Source of the DNA: Actinoplanes palleronii
GTDB taxonomy: Bacteria; Actinomycetota; Actinomycetes; Mycobacteriales; Micromonosporaceae
Direction of reading: 5' to 3'
NCBI RefSeq assembly: GCF_016862315.1
Contig: NZ_BOMS01000005.1
Location: forward strand, 49,430-113,429
Length of the DNA stretch: 64,000 bases
Numbering within the stretch: position 1 is the stretch's first letter; each line of letters opens with the position of its first letter. This document shows positions 32,314-42,253 of the stretch, piece by piece. The notes under the pieces were generated by a model. The model saw only the letters and a list, made by a program, of their open reading frames with translations. It was not told where the DNA came from and did not search any database. The translations under genes were made by a program, and so were the position numbers.

Positions 32314-32502
32314 GGCTGGCGCTGAGGGGTGCCTCAAGGCCACCGAGACACCCCTCAGCACCAGCCGAGCACCGCGACCCGGCATCGGCTGGCGCTGACG
32401 GCCGCCTCAAGGCCGCTGAGACGACCGTGAGCGCCAGCCGGGGTTCGGGAGCTGGTGCTCAGGGGTGCCTCTAGGCCGTTGAGACACCCCTGAGCGCCAG
32501 CC
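32314..32502. repeat. Three copies of 53-nt palindromic repeat
   Basis: Copies at 32314-32366, 32387-32439 and 32450-32502, each exactly 53 nt, beginning (G/A)GCTGG and ending CCAGCC. The stem GGCTGGYGCTSAGGGGTG folds on CACCCCTSAGCRCCAGCC; copy 1 has GAGGGG/CCCCTC and copy 3 CAGGGG/CCCCTG, a compensating pair change; copy 2 is more diverged (GACGGCCGC...). The cluster lies directly downstream of the FemAB-like gene that ends at 32523. Two related copies are at 18558-18610 and 50316-50368. Confidence 0.85.
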
Positions 32503-32522
32503 GGGTTTCGTGGGTGAGGGGG

Positions 32523-33533
32523 CTAGGGGTGGGTGAGGGTTAGGCGGGCGGTGGCTCGCTGCTTGAGGGCGAAGCCTCGCTGGGCGGCGTTGCGGAGGTG
32601 GGCCACCAGGGGCCAGCGGGACTGGCGGGCCCAGGGGACGGCGACCTCGGTGGTGCCGTATTTCGCCTTGTAGGAGTTGCCGCCGACGAAGTCGAACTCG
32701 GTGACGCCGCGGGCTTTCGCGGCGCGCAGCGCGTGCCAGATCAGGGCCTCGTTGGGGCGCAGGTGCTGGTGCTCGCGGTAGCTGGCGCCGCCCCAGAAGT
32801 ACATGGTGCGGTGGTACCAGGGCAGCACCGCGGTGGCGATGCAGCGGCCGTCGGCGTCGCGGGCGCGCAGCAGGGTTATCCGGCCGGCCGGACCGAGGTG
32901 TCGGATCAATGACCGGACGCGCTCCACGGAATAGGTCGGAACGAGATTCTGTTTGGCGAAAACGTCGCGTAATTGATCGTAGAATTCGTCGGCGAAAACC
33001 GGATCCGGGTCGGCCTCTTCGATGATCACTCCGGACTTGGCGGCCTTGCGGACATTACGGCGGCAGGCACTGGCCATCGCGCCGAAGAGCGCATCCTCGT
33101 CGGGGCTCAGGTCGATCACCGCGGTGGGCGCGGCGTCCCAGCGCAGGCCCAGGCCGGCCACGTCGGCCTCGGTGGCGCCGCGGTCGCGCACCTCGAGGTG
33201 GGCACAGCCGAGTTCGCCGAACGCGAACCCGGGCAGCGCGCGCAGCGCCTCCCGTCGGGACACCCCCGGGAGCAGGTTGAAGCCCAGGTAGGACGTGGTC
33301 CAGCCGGCCATCGGGCTGCCCAGCACGCGCAGGCCGTAGTGCCGGGTGAGCAGGCCGGTGAAGTGCCCGACGGTGGCCGAACCGTCCCTGACGGTGGCCA
33401 GCACCGGCTCGGCGTGCCGGCTCTCGGCCACGAACGCGAGCCACTCGGGCGTGTGGAAGATGAGGCGGTCCGGGTAGGTGGCGCGGTCGGCGTGGAGGGC
33501 GGCAGCCGGCTCCACCCGTTGCAGTCGAAGCAT
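32523..33533 (-). CDS. FemAB/GNAT-like acyltransferase
   Basis: 336 aa. Two-lobed GNAT-type fold of the FemAB-like (Acetyltransf_6) group: HTPEWLAFVAESRHAEPVLAT, ACRRNVRKAAKSGVIIEEA (the conserved R-x-x-x-R-K/A helix of the acyl acceptor lobe), DRRCIATAVLPWYHRTMYFWGGAS-type strand, then LRPNEALIWHALRAAKARG and FDFVGGNSYKAKYGTTEV. Such proteins attach amino acids or acyl groups to sugars or lipid-linked glycans and recur in exopolysaccharide loci. Divergent from the deacetylase at 33699 across a 165-nt gap with a shared regulatory box. Not closely related to the two paralogs at 42254 and 44511. Confidence 0.82.
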   Translation of the reverse strand: MLRLQRVEPAAALHADRATYPDRLIFHTPEWLAFVAESRHAEPVLATVRDGSATVGHFTGLLTRHYGLRVLGSPMAGWTTSYLGFNLLPGVSRREALRALPGFAFGELGCAHLEVRDRGATEADVAGLGLRWDAAPTAVIDLSPDEDALFGAMASACRRNVRKAAKSGVIIEEADPDPVFADEFYDQLRDVFAKQNLVPTYSVERVRSLIRHLGPAGRITLLRARDADGRCIATAVLPWYHRTMYFWGGASYREHQHLRPNEALIWHALRAAKARGVTEFDFVGGNSYKAKYGTTEVAVPWARQSRWPLVAHLRNAAQRGFALKQRATARLTLTHP

Positions 33534-33624
33534 CCGTACGCCCCGATCGAATTAGGTGTCGAAGTCGGATGGTGCCCCGCCGTACGGTCATTCCGCAAGG
33601 CCCGTTCGTACCATTCGGGAATTG

Positions 33625-33664
33625 ACGTGAATCATCCTCGCGTTCGGGGTGACAATTGCTACTG
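33625..33664 (+). promoter_or_regulatory. EPS box 1, upstream of deacetylase operon
   Basis: Layout ACGTGA-N7-TCGCGT-N5-GTGACAATTGCTACTG. The first two words form an imperfect dyad; the last 16 nt are identical to the minus-strand copy at 60642-60657, and the spacers have the same lengths in all three copies (this one, 60642-60681, 60777-60816). Its 3' end is 34 nt before the ATG at 33699. TGCTACTGC could be an extended -10. Interpreted as an operator plus core promoter of the EPS regulon. Confidence 0.7.
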
Positions 33665-33698
33665 CCGCGCACCGCTATCCATTTGCCATCGTGAGGAC

Positions 33699-34461
33699 AT
33701 GGAGCCGCCGACGGCGATCAAGCGACGTCTGAACGAACTGGGCATCCGGAGCCGGCTGCGCGCCCATCCACGGACGCAGGGCCGGGTGCTCGCCCCGGCC
33801 GGACTGTTGCGCCGCCTGCCCAGCACACCGGGCCTCTACTTTCCCTTCTACCACGACGTGCCGGCGGAATACGCCGGTGACCTGAGCCGGCACCTGCGCG
33901 CCCTGCGCCGGCTGGGCCCGATGGTCAGCTGGGGCGAGGCCCTCCAGGTGCTGGCCGGCACCCGCGCGCTGACCGGGCCGATGTTCTGCCTCTCCTTCGA
34001 CGACGGGCACCCGACCTGGCGCGACGTGGTGGCGCCGCTGCTGCGCGAGCTGGCCGTCCCGGCCACCTTCTTCCTCACCACCGGGCTGGTCGGCCGGCCC
34101 GGCAACCTGACCTGGCCGGACTGCCGCGAGATCCAGGACGCCGGGTTCTCGTTCGGCTCGCACACGATCAGCCACACCCGGCTGGCCGATCAGGACGACG
34201 TCGAGGCCCGCCGCGAGATCGCCGACTCGAAGAAGGAGATCGAGGACGAGCTCGGGACCGAGGTGCGTGACTTCGCCGCGCCGTACGGGCATCCGGCGGT
34301 CGACTTCGGTGAGCGGGACGTGCGGCTCGCCGAGGAGGCCGGCTACCGCAGTTTCGCCTCCACGCTGCGCCCGGCCATGCATCCCGGCGACTCCCCGATG
34401 TGGATCTGCCGGCAGGGGCTGCACCCGGCCTGGCCGATCATGGCGGTCAGGACCCGGGTCC

Positions 34462-34469
<8 letters not shown>
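33699..34469 (+). CDS. Polysaccharide deacetylase (NodB fold)
   Basis: 256 aa, carbohydrate esterase family 4. MT1 motif SFDDGH (about residue 107; both Asp present), MT2 SHTISHT (about 158; metal His pair), FAAPYGHP (about 190) as MT3 and WICRQGLHP near the end. No signal peptide, so it acts in the cytoplasm or at the inner membrane face, likely on a sugar nucleotide or lipid-linked saccharide of the EPS. ATG 33699 preceded by GTGAGGAC. First gene of the plus-strand EPS operon; its stop overlaps the aminotransferase start by 8 nt. Confidence 0.9.
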
Positions 34470-35604
<1,135 letters not shown>

Positions 35605-35610
35605 CGGCGG

Positions 35611-36873
35611 ATGCGCATCGTCTACATCCACCAGTACTACTGCAACCCGGGGATGGCCGGGGGCATTCGCTCCTACGAGCAGGCCCGGCGGCTGGTCGCC
35701 CGCGGGCACACCGTCGACGTGATCACCACCGACATCACCCCCGGCGACCGTGAGCTGGGCTGGAAGGTCACCCACGACGACGGGGTGACCGTGCACTGGT
35801 TCCGGGTCCCCTACAACAACCACATGTCGTACGCGCGGCGGCTCCGTGCCTTCGCCGAGTTCATGGCGCTCGCCACGGTGCGGGCGTCCCGGCTGAGCGC
35901 GGACCTGGTCTTCGCCACCAGCACGCCGCTCACCGTCGCGGTACCCGGTGTACTCGCCGCTCGGCTGCGCCGGGTGCCGTTCGTCTTCGAGGTCCGCGAC
36001 CTGTGGCCCGAGGTGCCGATCGAGATGGGCGCGCTGCGCAACCCGCTGGCCCGGGGCCTGGCCGGCGCGCTGGCGAACTTCGCGTACCGCAACGCGGCCG
36101 AGGTGATCGCGCTGTCCCCAGGAATGGCCCAGGGTGTCACCGCGCGGCGCCCGGCCACTCCGGTCACCGTGGTGCCGAACGCCGCCGACCTGGACCTGTT
36201 CGCCGTCGACCCGGCGCGCGTGGCGCGGTTCCGGGCCGAGCACCGCTGGCTCGGCGACCGGCCGCTGATCGTCTACACCGGCGCGCTGGGCGCGGTGAAC
36301 GGTGTGGAGTACCTGATCCGCGCGGCCCGCCGGATGCGCGAGCTGGACCCCGAGGTGCAGGTGCTGATCGTCGGGCACGGGCGGGAGTGGGAGAGCACCG
36401 GGCGGCTGGCCGCCGAGCACGACCTGCTCGACCGGACCGTGCACATGTGGGAGAAGGTGCCGAAGTCCGAGCTGCCGGTGATCCTCGGCGCGGCCACCGT
36501 GTCGACGAGCATGGTCCGGCCGATCCCCGGGCTCTGGAACAACTCGGCGAACAAGTTCTTCGACGCCCTCGCGGCGTCCCGGCCGATCGCCATCAACTAC
36601 GGCGGGTGGCAGGCCGACCTGCTGACCGAGACCGGTGCCGGGCTGGTGCTCGACCCGTACGACGCGGACGGCGCCGGCGACGCGCTGGCCACCGCGGTGC
36701 GGGACGAGGACTGGCTGGTCAAGGCGCGCGCGGCGGCGCACCGGATGGCCGTCGAACGGTTCTCCCGGGATCAGCTCTTCGAGCGTTTCGAGGCCGTACT
36801 CACCCGCTCCGCGAGCGCCGGTCGACGGGGCCGCCGCGCCGCCGCCCGGACCGCGCTGCCCGAGCAGTCCTGA
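35611..36873 (+). CDS. Glycosyltransferase, GT4 family
   Basis: 420 aa GT-B fold enzyme. N-lobe MRIVYIHQYYCNPGMAGGIR with the acceptor-side GGIRSYEQARRL; FVFEVRDLWPEVP; C-lobe begins LIVYTGALGAVNGVEYLI (about 211) and carries the donor-binding E-rich segment NNSANKFFDALAASRPI (about 308), a WcaL/FnlB-like variant of the EX7E motif. It adds a sugar to the lipid-linked EPS repeat unit. Starts 7 nt after the aminotransferase stop with GAGGGTGACGG. Confidence 0.92.
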   Translation: MRIVYIHQYYCNPGMAGGIRSYEQARRLVARGHTVDVITTDITPGDRELGWKVTHDDGVTVHWFRVPYNNHMSYARRLRAFAEFMALATVRASRLSADLVFATSTPLTVAVPGVLAARLRRVPFVFEVRDLWPEVPIEMGALRNPLARGLAGALANFAYRNAAEVIALSPGMAQGVTARRPATPVTVVPNAADLDLFAVDPARVARFRAEHRWLGDRPLIVYTGALGAVNGVEYLIRAARRMRELDPEVQVLIVGHGREWESTGRLAAEHDLLDRTVHMWEKVPKSELPVILGAATVSTSMVRPIPGLWNNSANKFFDALAASRPIAINYGGWQADLLTETGAGLVLDPYDADGAGDALATAVRDEDWLVKARAAAHRMAVERFSRDQLFERFEAVLTRSASAGRRGRRAAARTALPEQS

Positions 36874-36893
36874 CGAAGACGGGGGACCTCGAA

Positions 36894-38600
36894 GTGGAAC
36901 TGCGTGCGTACGTCCGGGCCTGCCGCCGCCGATGGCTCTGGCTGCTGATCCCGGTGCTGCTGGCGGCCGGGATCGGCGCCGGGCTGACCCTGACCGCGGC
37001 ACCCGCCTACAAGTCGTCGATGACCCTGTTCGTCTCGGCCGGCACCGGCGACCCGGACGCCGAGGCGCGCCGGCTCAACTCCTACATCGCGCTGCTCACC
37101 GGCCCGCGGGTGGCACAGGGCGTGGTCACCAAACTCGGCGCCGGGATCACCGCCGACCAGGTGCGCGGCAGCCTGTCCGCGCAGGTCAGCGAGGGCACCG
37201 ACCTGCTGGTGATCAGCGCGACCGACCCGAGCGCGGCGCGCAGCCGGGCGATCGTCACCACCGCCGCGTCGGTGCTGGTCACCCTGGCCAAGCAGATCAC
37301 GCCGCGGAGCCAGGACGGCGGCCCGGCACCGGCCATCTCGATCCTGCAGGAGGCGGAGACCGTCAAGGAGCCGGGCAACCTGGCCCGCAACGGCGGGTTC
37401 GCCGCGGTGCTCGGCCTGCTGATCGGCGCGATCGCGGTGGCCGTCCGGGAGGCGGCCGGCTCGACCGTCGCCGAGGAGGAGGATCTGCGCCGGCTCGGCC
37501 TGGGCACGGTCGGGGTGATCTCGCTTGACGGCCGCAACGGCCTCGGCGACCACCCGGACCAGGCGCTCGCCGAGGCGTTCCGCCGGCTGCGCAGCCTGCT
37601 GCCGGAGATCGCCGACGGGCGGGCCGGCACCCCGCGCGGCCGGTCGCTGCTGCTGGCCGGGCCTGGCCGCAAGGAGGGCACCACCGCGGTCACCTGCGGC
37701 CTGGCCATCGCGCTGGCCGAGACCGGCGCCCGGGTGGTGCTGGTCGACGCGAACCTGCGAACACCCGGGGTGGGCCGCTACCTCTCGCTGGACCCGGCGC
37801 CGGGGCTCGCCGAGGTGCTGGCCGGCGCGGCCAAGGTCCCGGACGTGCTGCGCGAGTCGCTGAACGGGCGGCTCACCGTGCTGCCGGCCGGGGAACACGT
37901 GCCGGACCCGGGCGGGCTGCTCGCCTCGCCCCGGCTGCCCGCGACCGTGCGGACCCTCACCGAGCGGTTCGACGTGGTGCTGGTGGACGCGCCGCCGCTG
38001 AACGGGCCGGCCGACGCCGCGGTGCTCGGCAAGGTCACCGACAGCGCGCTGCTGGTGGTGCGGGCGAACCGGACCCGGGCCGCGGACATCGAACGGTCCC
38101 TGGAGCTGCTCGAGAAGATCGGCGCCAAGGTGGCCGGCGCGGTCCTCAACGCCCTGCCGCGCAAGCTGCCCACCGGCCAGGCCTGGGCGGCGGCCGCCCA
38201 GGTGTCCCCGGCCGAGCGGCTGATCCCGCTGGACGACGACCCGGACGCGCCGGCGCCCGGCGGCGGCGGGCCGGTCCCGGCGCCCCGGACCCCGAACGGG
38301 GTGGTCCGCGGCCGGGCCCGGGTCATGAAGGAGGCCCTGTCCGGCGCCACCGCGAAGATCGCCACCGCGACGGTCAGCGCCGCGAAGGTCAGGGCCGCGA
38401 AGGACGACGGGAAAGCGGCCCCGGACGACGAGGTCGCCCGGGGCAAGGCCAAGGTCATCGAGCCGACCAGCCCGCCGGCACCGGCCGGCGACGACGAGGT
38501 GGCCCGCGGCAAGGCCAAGGTCATCGAGCCGACGAGCCCGGCGGCACCGCCCGCGCGGGACGGCGGCGCGAAGCCAGAGGAGTTACCGCACAGTGAGTGA
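36894..38600 (+). CDS. Wzz/tyrosine-kinase-like chain-length protein, atypical
   Basis: 568 aa. Wzz domain with membrane segments at about 14-36 and 163-185 around an extracytoplasmic loop; then a BY-kinase-like ATPase domain (about 205-435): Walker A-prime LVDANLRTP (about 282) and Walker B VVLVDAPPL (about 361) are conserved, but the Walker A region reads GPGRKEGTT, without the Lys of the GEGK(S/T) motif. The C-terminal tail lacks the usual Tyr cluster; it contains two exact 17-residue repeats DDEVARGKAKVIEPTSP, 22 residues apart. GTG 36894 with GGGGGACC upstream. It should regulate EPS chain length and polymerase assembly; kinase activity is doubtful. Confidence 0.85.
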   Translation: MELRAYVRACRRRWLWLLIPVLLAAGIGAGLTLTAAPAYKSSMTLFVSAGTGDPDAEARRLNSYIALLTGPRVAQGVVTKLGAGITADQVRGSLSAQVSEGTDLLVISATDPSAARSRAIVTTAASVLVTLAKQITPRSQDGGPAPAISILQEAETVKEPGNLARNGGFAAVLGLLIGAIAVAVREAAGSTVAEEEDLRRLGLGTVGVISLDGRNGLGDHPDQALAEAFRRLRSLLPEIADGRAGTPRGRSLLLAGPGRKEGTTAVTCGLAIALAETGARVVLVDANLRTPGVGRYLSLDPAPGLAEVLAGAAKVPDVLRESLNGRLTVLPAGEHVPDPGGLLASPRLPATVRTLTERFDVVLVDAPPLNGPADAAVLGKVTDSALLVVRANRTRAADIERSLELLEKIGAKVAGAVLNALPRKLPTGQAWAAAAQVSPAERLIPLDDDPDAPAPGGGGPVPAPRTPNGVVRGRARVMKEALSGATAKIATATVSAAKVRAAKDDGKAAPDDEVARGKAKVIEPTSPPAPAGDDEVARGKAKVIEPTSPAAPPARDGGAKPEELPHSE

Positions 38601-39900
38601 GTTGCGGGTGGACCAGACGGTCGCCGCGGGGCTCGCGCCACGCCGCACCGCACCGCTGGCGTGGGTCTGCGGGCAACTCAGCGAGCCGTACGTCCAGCTG
38701 CTCGCCTCGCAGGTGCTGACCGGCGCGGTGGCGCTGGCCGCGAACATCCTGATGGTCCGGTCGCTGAGCCCGGCCCACCGCGGTGAGGTCGCGCTGCTGC
38801 TCCAGGTGGTCTACCTGGCCACCCAGGTGCTGCTGCTGGGCACCGAGCGCAGTTTTGTGGCCGGCTATCACCAGGTGGCCCCGGGGCCGGCGGTCCGGGC
38901 GTACGCGAGATTGCTCCTCGTCCCGTCGGCGGTCGGCCTGACCGGCGCGGTGATCTTCGCGGTGGCCGTGCCGCACCGGCACAACCCCGGCCCGGTGATC
39001 ATCGCGATGCTGGCCTGGTACACCGTGATCGAGGCGGCCGCGCTGGCCAGCCGGTCGGTCGCGATCGCGGTCGGCCGGGTCCGCGACTTCATGGTCTGCC
39101 GGGTGATCGAGTCGGTGCTGCTGCTGGTCATGCTGACCGGCCTGTACGTCGCGCACACCACCCACCCCGAGGTGTGGTTCCTGGCCTACCTGTTCGCCGG
39201 CGCCGTGCCGACCATCGCCTACCTGGTCATCTGGCTGCGGCTGCCACCGGACCCGCACGCGGTCCCGCTGCGCGCCGGGCAGAACCGGCTGGTCCGCCGG
39301 GAGGGCCTGGCGCTGTTCCCGGCCGCGATCTCCAACATGGCGATGCTGCGGGTGGACCGGCTGGTCATCCCGGCGCTCGCGTCCACCGCCGCGCTCGGCC
39401 TCTACACCTCGGTCGCCACCATGACCGAGCTGCTGGCCTGGCCGATCCGCGCCTACGCCGACTCCCGGCTGGGCCGCTGGCGGGCCTCGCACCACGCCGG
39501 CGGGCTGCAGGCCGGCCCGATCGTGCTGGCCGCCGCGGTCTACTGCCTGGTGGTGGTCCCGCTCGCGGCCGGCGGGCTGTACCTGCTGATCGTCCCGGTC
39601 TTCGGCCACCAGTACGCCCCGGCCCGGGTGGTGGTGCTGCCCCTGGTGGTGGCGGCCGGGCTCTACGCGGTCTCCCGGGTCAGCCTCGGCCTGCTGATCG
39701 CGAAGGGACACGGCGCGCTGGTGTCGGCCGCCGAGATCACCGGGTTCGTCGTGAGTTTCGCGGTCTACCTGCTGCTCATCCCCCGGATCGGGATCCTCGG
39801 CGCGGCCTACGGCTCGCTCGCCGGCTACGGCGCCTGCCTGGTCTTCGCCCTGATCGGCAGCCGGATGGCGAAGGACCGGGGTCATGCCCAGGAAACCTGA
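38593..39900 (+). CDS. Wzx-like polysaccharide flippase
   Basis: 435 aa with 12-14 membrane segments of the MOP/Polysacc_synt type. The N-terminal half has LTGAVALAANILMVRSLSP (segment 1-2), the middle RREGLALFPAAISNMAMLRVDRLVIPALAS is the typical conserved patch of flippases (L-x-x-x-D-R), and the C-terminal half LGAAYGSLAGYGACL closes the bundle. It exports lipid-linked EPS repeat units to the outer face. GTG 38593 overlaps the previous stop (GTGAGTGA). Confidence 0.88.
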   Translation: MSELRVDQTVAAGLAPRRTAPLAWVCGQLSEPYVQLLASQVLTGAVALAANILMVRSLSPAHRGEVALLLQVVYLATQVLLLGTERSFVAGYHQVAPGPAVRAYARLLLVPSAVGLTGAVIFAVAVPHRHNPGPVIIAMLAWYTVIEAAALASRSVAIAVGRVRDFMVCRVIESVLLLVMLTGLYVAHTTHPEVWFLAYLFAGAVPTIAYLVIWLRLPPDPHAVPLRAGQNRLVRREGLALFPAAISNMAMLRVDRLVIPALASTAALGLYTSVATMTELLAWPIRAYADSRLGRWRASHHAGGLQAGPIVLAAAVYCLVVVPLAAGGLYLLIVPVFGHQYAPARVVVLPLVVAAGLYAVSRVSLGLLIAKGHGALVSAAEITGFVVSFAVYLLLIPRIGILGAAYGSLAGYGACLVFALIGSRMAKDRGHAQET

Positions 39901-41110
39901 CCCGCGCGTCTTCCTCGCGCCCGGCCTGCTGCTCGTGCTGATCGCGATCGGTGGCCGGTTCACCCTGGACCGGGCCGGTTTCCCCGACCTGGCCTGGGTC
40001 GACCTGCGGGTGATCGGCCTGATCGTCGCGCTGATCGTGCTGGCCGTCGACATGGCCCGGCGCCGCCGGCCGCTTGCCGAACGCAACGAGGACTGGCTGG
40101 TCGTCACGCTGCTGTTCTTCCTGTTCCAGATCGCCTCGGCGCTGTGGGCCCCGCCGGCCTCCCGGATCGGCCCGCAGACTCTCGACCTGGTCCTGCTCGC
40201 CGCGCTGACGCTGGCCTTCTACTACTGGACGCTGGGCGACCCGGAGCGGGCCGTCCGGTACACGCTGCTGCTGTTCTTCCTGGCCGCGATCGTCTTCGCG
40301 CTGGCCGCGATCTTCATCAACGGCCCCGGCGAGCAGGGCCGCTACTCCGCGTTCGGCGGCGGCCCGAACGTCTTCGTCCGGATCGAGCTGCTCGGCGTGA
40401 TCAGCGCGGTCGGGCTCTTCCTGCTCTCCCGCCGGGTGCTGCCGCTGCTCGTCACCCCGCTGTTCCTGCTGGCCGCGGTGCTCTCCGGGTCGCGGGCCGG
40501 CCTGATCGCCGGCGGGGTGGTCGGTCTGGCCGCGCTCTGGAAGATCCGCGGGCGGCTCAAGCCGGGGCCGGTGCTGGCGACCGGTGGCTTCCTGGTGGCC
40601 GCCGCCGTGGTGATCTGGTTCGCGGCGCCGCCCGCGTTCACCAGCCTGTTCCAGGAGCGGTTCGTCGAGCAGACCGTGCAGGAGCAGTACCTGTCCGACC
40701 GTACCGACATCTGGGCGGCGGCGATCCGGATGGCGGTCGAGCATCCGGTGGCCGGCGCCGGGCTGGACGGCTTCTACGGCCTGATCGGCGTGAACCAGAT
40801 GGTCGAGTACCCGCACAACTACGTGCTCGCCGTCGCGGCCGAGGGCGGGCTGATCGGCCTCGGCCTGCTCACCGGCGCGGTCATACTGTGGACGAGGACC
40901 GTACGCGGTGGCGGCGCCCGCCCGCAGGTGACCGGGCTCGCCGTGGCGGCGGCCGTATTCGTGGCACTGAGCAGCCTTTTCTCCGGGGACTACTACGACG
41001 CCCGGCTTGCCTGGACCTTCGCCGCGATGGCCGCCGCGGCCGCGGTGTCCCGGGCCCGGACGGCACCGGCCGCCGAGCCCGCCCGTGAGCGAGAGGCGGC
41101 TACACCATGA
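39884..41110 (+). CDS. O-antigen ligase/Wzy-like polymerase
   Basis: 408 aa, about 11 membrane segments. The large periplasmic-side loop (about 250-320) has the Wzy_C/O-antigen-ligase signature: DRTDIWAAAIRMAVEHPVAGAG, then VEYPHNYVLAVAAEGGLIGL with the essential His/Glu region. LSGSRAGLIAGGV (about 200) is the Arg motif of the family. Polymerises the exported units or transfers the finished chain. ATG 39884 overlaps the flippase gene by 17 nt. Confidence 0.88.
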   Translation: MPRKPDPRVFLAPGLLLVLIAIGGRFTLDRAGFPDLAWVDLRVIGLIVALIVLAVDMARRRRPLAERNEDWLVVTLLFFLFQIASALWAPPASRIGPQTLDLVLLAALTLAFYYWTLGDPERAVRYTLLLFFLAAIVFALAAIFINGPGEQGRYSAFGGGPNVFVRIELLGVISAVGLFLLSRRVLPLLVTPLFLLAAVLSGSRAGLIAGGVVGLAALWKIRGRLKPGPVLATGGFLVAAAVVIWFAAPPAFTSLFQERFVEQTVQEQYLSDRTDIWAAAIRMAVEHPVAGAGLDGFYGLIGVNQMVEYPHNYVLAVAAEGGLIGLGLLTGAVILWTRTVRGGGARPQVTGLAVAAAVFVALSSLFSGDYYDARLAWTFAAMAAAAAVSRARTAPAAEPAREREAATP

Positions 41111-42243
41111 AGAAGTTCCCGAGGCGTTCGATCCTGCTGCTCGGCGCCGGCGCGATAGTGGCGGCGACGGTGGCGGAGAGCACGGCGCGGCCGTGCAACG
41201 CCATGCCACTGCCCGGCGACGAGCCGGCCGCGGTCCCGTCGGCGTCCGTCCGGTTGAAACCGGTCAGCCACTGGACCGGCGTGTTCGAGCAGAGCTGGGA
41301 CTACCAGTCCCGGACCGCGCAGCCGATGAGCCGGTCCCGGGACAGCCAGGACCACTACGACCTGGCGTACACGCTGGACGCGAACGTGGCGATGTTCCGG
41401 GCCACCGGCACCCGGCGCTACCTGGACCGGGCGCTGGCCTACACGGAGAACGTGGTGGCCGCCGCGGCGCCGTCGAGCAGCCTGTCCGGCAGCACGTTCC
41501 ACGACCGCTACCGCGGCTGGGCGTCGAGCAAGTCCGGGCAGCGCGGCGACGAGGTGCCGCTCTACGAGAGCTACTTCTGGCGGTACGCCACCCAGCTGCT
41601 GGTCGCGATCCGGCAGAGCCCCCAGGTGTACGCGAACGCCGGCTACCGGGCCCGCTACGACAAGCTGCTCTCCTTCGCCGAGGTGGACGTCTTCGAGAAG
41701 TGGTATTCGCGGGGCGCCGACGAGTCCATCTACCGCGAGCGCACCCACATGGCCGCGCACTGGGCACTGATCGCGCTCAACCTGGGCCGGCTCACCGCCG
41801 ACAGCGGGCGCCGCACCCGGTACAAGCAGGTGCTGACCACGATCGGCGCGCGGATCCGCAACCAGATGACCCGCAACCCGGTGGAGCCGACCGCGTACTT
41901 CTGGAACGACGTCTGGGGTTCGACCCGGCGGCCCGGCCAGGACGTCGGGCACGGCAACGGGGTGATGGCGTACGTGGTGGAGGCCCGCGACCAGGGGACG
42001 ACCTGGACCGCGAAGGACATCACCGCGTTCAACGCGCTGCTCACCAAGGTGGTCTGGCCGGGCGGCACGACATACCGCGAGTTCGTCGACGGCACCGGCT
42101 CGGACAACGGCTGGATCGCCGACGGCTTCGTCAAGCTCGGCCGGTACGACCCGGCCGTCCAGCACCGCCTGGAGTCCTATCAGGTGGTCAACGACCAGTT
42201 CGCCGCGAACATGGCGCTCAACGCAAAGATCCTGCGCGCGTGA
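41107..42243 (+). CDS. Exported alpha-barrel enzyme of unknown activity
   Basis: 378 aa. N-terminus KKFPRRSILLLGAGAIVAA fits a Tat-type signal (twin Arg, then hydrophobic core). The mature protein is helical with the repeating pattern of an (alpha/alpha)6 barrel: LAYTLDANVAMFRATGTRRYLDRAL, LYESYFWRYATQLLVAI, RTHMAAHWALIALNLG, GHGNGVMAYVVEARDQG, GSDNGWIADGFVKLGRYD. Conserved aromatic, Asp and His residues (SQDHYDLAY, WNDVWGS, GHGNG) resemble polysaccharide lyases/unsaturated-glycan hydrolases. Coupled (ATGA) to the polymerase gene, so it probably trims or degrades the EPS outside. Not assigned to a family. Confidence 0.7.
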   Translation: MKKFPRRSILLLGAGAIVAATVAESTARPCNAMPLPGDEPAAVPSASVRLKPVSHWTGVFEQSWDYQSRTAQPMSRSRDSQDHYDLAYTLDANVAMFRATGTRRYLDRALAYTENVVAAAAPSSSLSGSTFHDRYRGWASSKSGQRGDEVPLYESYFWRYATQLLVAIRQSPQVYANAGYRARYDKLLSFAEVDVFEKWYSRGADESIYRERTHMAAHWALIALNLGRLTADSGRRTRYKQVLTTIGARIRNQMTRNPVEPTAYFWNDVWGSTRRPGQDVGHGNGVMAYVVEARDQGTTWTAKDITAFNALLTKVVWPGGTTYREFVDGTGSDNGWIADGFVKLGRYDPAVQHRLESYQVVNDQFAANMALNAKILRA

Positions 42244-42253
42244 GGAGACACCG

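Noticed and set aside
32314..32502. Repeats considered as a CRISPR array
   Set aside because: Units are palindromic over the whole 53 nt, spacers are 20 and 10 nt only, repeats diverge, and no cas gene is present.
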